Of a DNA stretch of 6,654 bases, positions 5,581-6,654 are shown one piece after another. Made by a program: the position numbers and the translations under genes. The notes under the pieces were generated by a model. That model was given only the letters and a program-made list of their open reading frames with translations. It did no database searches and was not told where the DNA came from. Each line of letters begins with the position of its first letter. Position 1 is the first letter of the stretch. Source of the DNA: an uncultured Clostridia bacterium (GTDB lineage Bacteria > Bacillota > Clostridia > Christensenellales > CAG-1252); the NCBI GenBank assembly GCA_946626795.1, contig CAMOUZ010000066.1, positions 1-6,654 of the forward strand, in the 5' to 3' direction.

Positions 5581-5879
5581 AAAAAGTCAAGATCACGGTG
5601 ATGCGCGTCGCCTGTTATGACGACCTCATCGCTCGATATGAGAATCCGTTGATACACGCTTGCGATATGACAGAAGGACAGGTATTCGTCAGCATCGGCG
5701 GGGAGTGCCCGGACGGTTTTTGCGAGAGTGCTTGGAGCGTTATGGAATCTTTTGTGAAAAAGCTCGCAGAAGGCGGCGGCTATTTTTACGACGATTGGAT
5801 GCGGGATCCCTATTCCGCGATGATCTCCTGCAACGACGGCTTTCGACCGGTGAGCTTCCTTCTCGAAGCGCGGGACTGA
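5577..5879 (+). CDS. TIGR04076 family protein
   Basis: A 100-residue soluble protein matching the TIGR04076 family, whose function is not established. Recognisable stretches are MKKVKITVMRVACYDDLI at the start, NPLIHACDMTEGQVF (23-37), CPDGFCESAWSVM (44-56), GGGYFYDDWM (66-75) and the strongly conserved SCNDGFRPVSFLLEA (84-98). It has five cysteines (13, 29, 44, 49, 85). By recall, those in HAC, GFC and SCNDG are the conserved ones, which would fit a metal or redox site, but that is only inference. The start at 5577 is chosen because it gives the standard family N-terminus, has GGGAGGG at 5564-5570 and overlaps the preceding stop as ATGA; the in-frame ORF extending upstream to 5439 is an artefact inside the neighbouring gene. 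A terminator begins at the base after its stop, making it the last gene of its unit. Confidence 0.92.
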   Translation: MKKVKITVMRVACYDDLIARYENPLIHACDMTEGQVFVSIGGECPDGFCESAWSVMESFVKKLAEGGGYFYDDWMRDPYSAMISCNDGFRPVSFLLEARD

Positions 5880-5913
5880 AAGCGGGGGAAAACCTCCGCT
5901 TTTTTATTTTTTT
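5880..5913 (+). terminator. Rho-independent terminator after the TIGR04076 gene
   Basis: A nine-base-pair stem pairs AAGCGGGGG (5880-5888) with CCTCCGCTT (5893-5901) and includes one G-U wobble. The loop is AAAA, and a T-rich run with a single A (5902-5913) follows. It begins immediately after the TGA at 5877-5879, closing the 4122-5879 unit and isolating it from pckA. Confidence 0.93.
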
Positions 5914-5944
5914 CATAAAATAAAGGGAAAGAGCCTCCACTTGT

Positions 5945-5974
5945 TTGACAAAATACCCCAAATACGATTAAATT
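5945..5974 (+). promoter_or_regulatory. Promoter of pckA
   Basis: A perfect TTGACA -35 at 5945-5950, with a likely -10 TAAATT at 5969-5974 (18-bp spacer, 4 of 6); the overlapping TTAAAT at 17 bp is equally possible. It lies about 30 bases after the terminator in AT-rich DNA. The start of transcription would fall near 5981, right at the base of the leader hairpin. Confidence 0.65.
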
Positions 5975-5979
5975 ATATT

Positions 5980-6001
5980 GGCTATATCGTAAGATATCGC
6001 C
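5980..6001 (+). promoter_or_regulatory. 5'-leader hairpin with GTAA tetraloop upstream of pckA
   Basis: GGCTATATC (5980-5988) pairs with GATATCGCC (5993-6001), eight of nine positions, around a GTAA loop of the stable GNRA class. It would form at the extreme 5' end of the pckA transcript. It could protect the mRNA from decay; as double-stranded DNA it is also a near-palindrome that a regulator might bind. No known riboswitch is recognised in this leader. Confidence 0.5.
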
Positions 6002-6038
6002 GATTTGAAACTCGATATTATATAAAGGGGCATAGATT

Positions 6039-6654
6039 ATGAAAAATGCAGATTTGGAAAAGTACGGTATCGCAAACGTCGGAAAGGTGACCTACAATCC
6101 TTCCTATGACGCGCTTTACGAGGCGGAGATCGATCCCTCCCTCACCGGCTATGAGAAAGGACAGGTGTCCGAGCTCGGTGCAGTGAACGTGATGACGGGT
6201 ATTTACACCGGTCGTTCGCCCAAGGATAAATACATCGTGATGGATGCGAATTCCAAGGACACCGTTTGGTGGACGTCGGAAGGATATAAGAATGACAATC
6301 ACCCGATGTCGGAAGAGGTTTGGGCGAAGGTGAAGGATATTGCTTTGAAAGAGCTCTCCGGCAAGGATCTTTATGTCGTGGACGCTTTCTGCGGCGCGAA
6401 TGCGGACACCCGCATGGCGGTTCGTTTCATCGTTGAAGTGGCTTGGCAAGCGCATTTCATCAAGAATATGTTCATCCAACCTACGGCGGAAGAGCTCGTC
6501 TCCTTCAAGCCCGATTTCATTGTTTACAATGCTTCCAAGGCGAAGGTGGAGGACTATAAGGCGCTCGGCTTGAACAGCGAGACCTGCGTCGCCTTCAATA
6601 TCACGAGCCGCGAGCAGGTCATCATCAATACCTGGTACGGCGGCGAGATGAAGA
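6039..6654 (+). CDS. pckA: Phosphoenolpyruvate carboxykinase (ATP), N-terminal part (3'-truncated)
   Basis: ATP-dependent PEP carboxykinase interconverts oxaloacetate plus ATP and PEP plus CO2 plus ADP in the cytoplasm. It serves gluconeogenesis or, in many anaerobes, runs in reverse to fix CO2 towards succinate. About 205 of the usual 530 or so residues are present before the window ends. MTGIYTGRSPKDKYIV (52-67) contains the substrate-binding Arg (Arg59, equivalent to Arg65 of the E. coli enzyme). VVDAFCGANADTRMAVRF (113-130) and INTWYGGEMK (196-205) are also diagnostic; Tyr200 matches E. coli Tyr207. The window stops one base into codon 206, where the metal-binding Lys213 equivalent is expected. 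The start is ATG 6039 with AAAGGGG at about 6024-6030. Lysine is mostly AAG here, unlike the AAA-rich start of the YitT gene, consistent with high expression. The gene has its own promoter after a terminator and is independent of the genes upstream. Confidence 0.95.
   Translation, partial: MKNADLEKYGIANVGKVTYNPSYDALYEAEIDPSLTGYEKGQVSELGAVNVMTGIYTGRSPKDKYIVMDANSKDTVWWTSEGYKNDNHPMSEEVWAKVKDIALKELSGKDLYVVDAFCGANADTRMAVRFIVEVAWQAHFIKNMFIQPTAEELVSFKPDFIVYNASKAKVEDYKALGLNSETCVAFNITSREQVIINTWYGGEMK

Noticed and set aside
5914..5944. Possible second, degenerate terminator (a CCTCCACTT resembling the CCTCCGCTT of the real one)
   Set aside because: The left arm does not pair well with it, so no stable stem forms; the resemblance is too short to call.

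Overview
The window reads as a stretch of chromosome from an uncultured, probably gut-associated Clostridia-type Firmicute. The evidence is strong AGGAGG-type ribosome binding sites, several Firmicute-typical small families (YitT/DUF2179, a DUF3784-like protein, TIGR04076), tightly packed genes with ATGA overlaps, and an ATP-type PEP carboxykinase. Coding sequence is about half G+C, while the intergenic gaps are clearly AT-richer. The lineage is an inference from gene content and style, not from a marker gene. All nine genes lie on the + strand. Nothing points to phage, a transposase, CRISPR or a defence island; this is mostly ordinary housekeeping and accessory metabolism.

Layout. Positions 1-862 hold the 3' part of an rRNA/tRNA uracil-C5 methyltransferase (RlmD/RumA type). 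A 186-bp gap (863-1048) follows, filled with a chain of small hairpins separated by GATAT/ATATC words and arranged as two arms facing each other; it also carries a possible promoter. Positions 1049-4066 look like one transcription unit: a small three-helix membrane protein (DUF3784-like), a MaoC-type hot-dog dehydratase, a RimJ/RimL-type GNAT acetyltransferase, a YitT-family membrane protein and an AlkD-like DNA alkylation repair protein. Two of the junctions in this unit are 4-bp ATGA overlaps.

A very good extended -10 promoter at 4074-4103 then starts a second unit (4122-5879). It encodes an unrecognised eight-helix membrane protein, a Pr6Pr/AIG1-like membrane protein keeping the Thr/His pair of the animal AIG1/ADTRP lipid hydrolases, and a cysteine-bearing TIGR04076 protein translationally coupled to it. 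This unit ends in a textbook Rho-independent terminator (5880-5913).

The last 616 bp are the start of pckA, with its own TTGACA promoter and a 5'-leader hairpin capped by GTAA. The window ends one base into the codon expected to encode a catalytic lysine.

The two points most worth following up are the GATAT hairpin array at 863-1048 and the AIG1-like protein with its unknown membrane neighbour. No clear new multi-gene system is visible.
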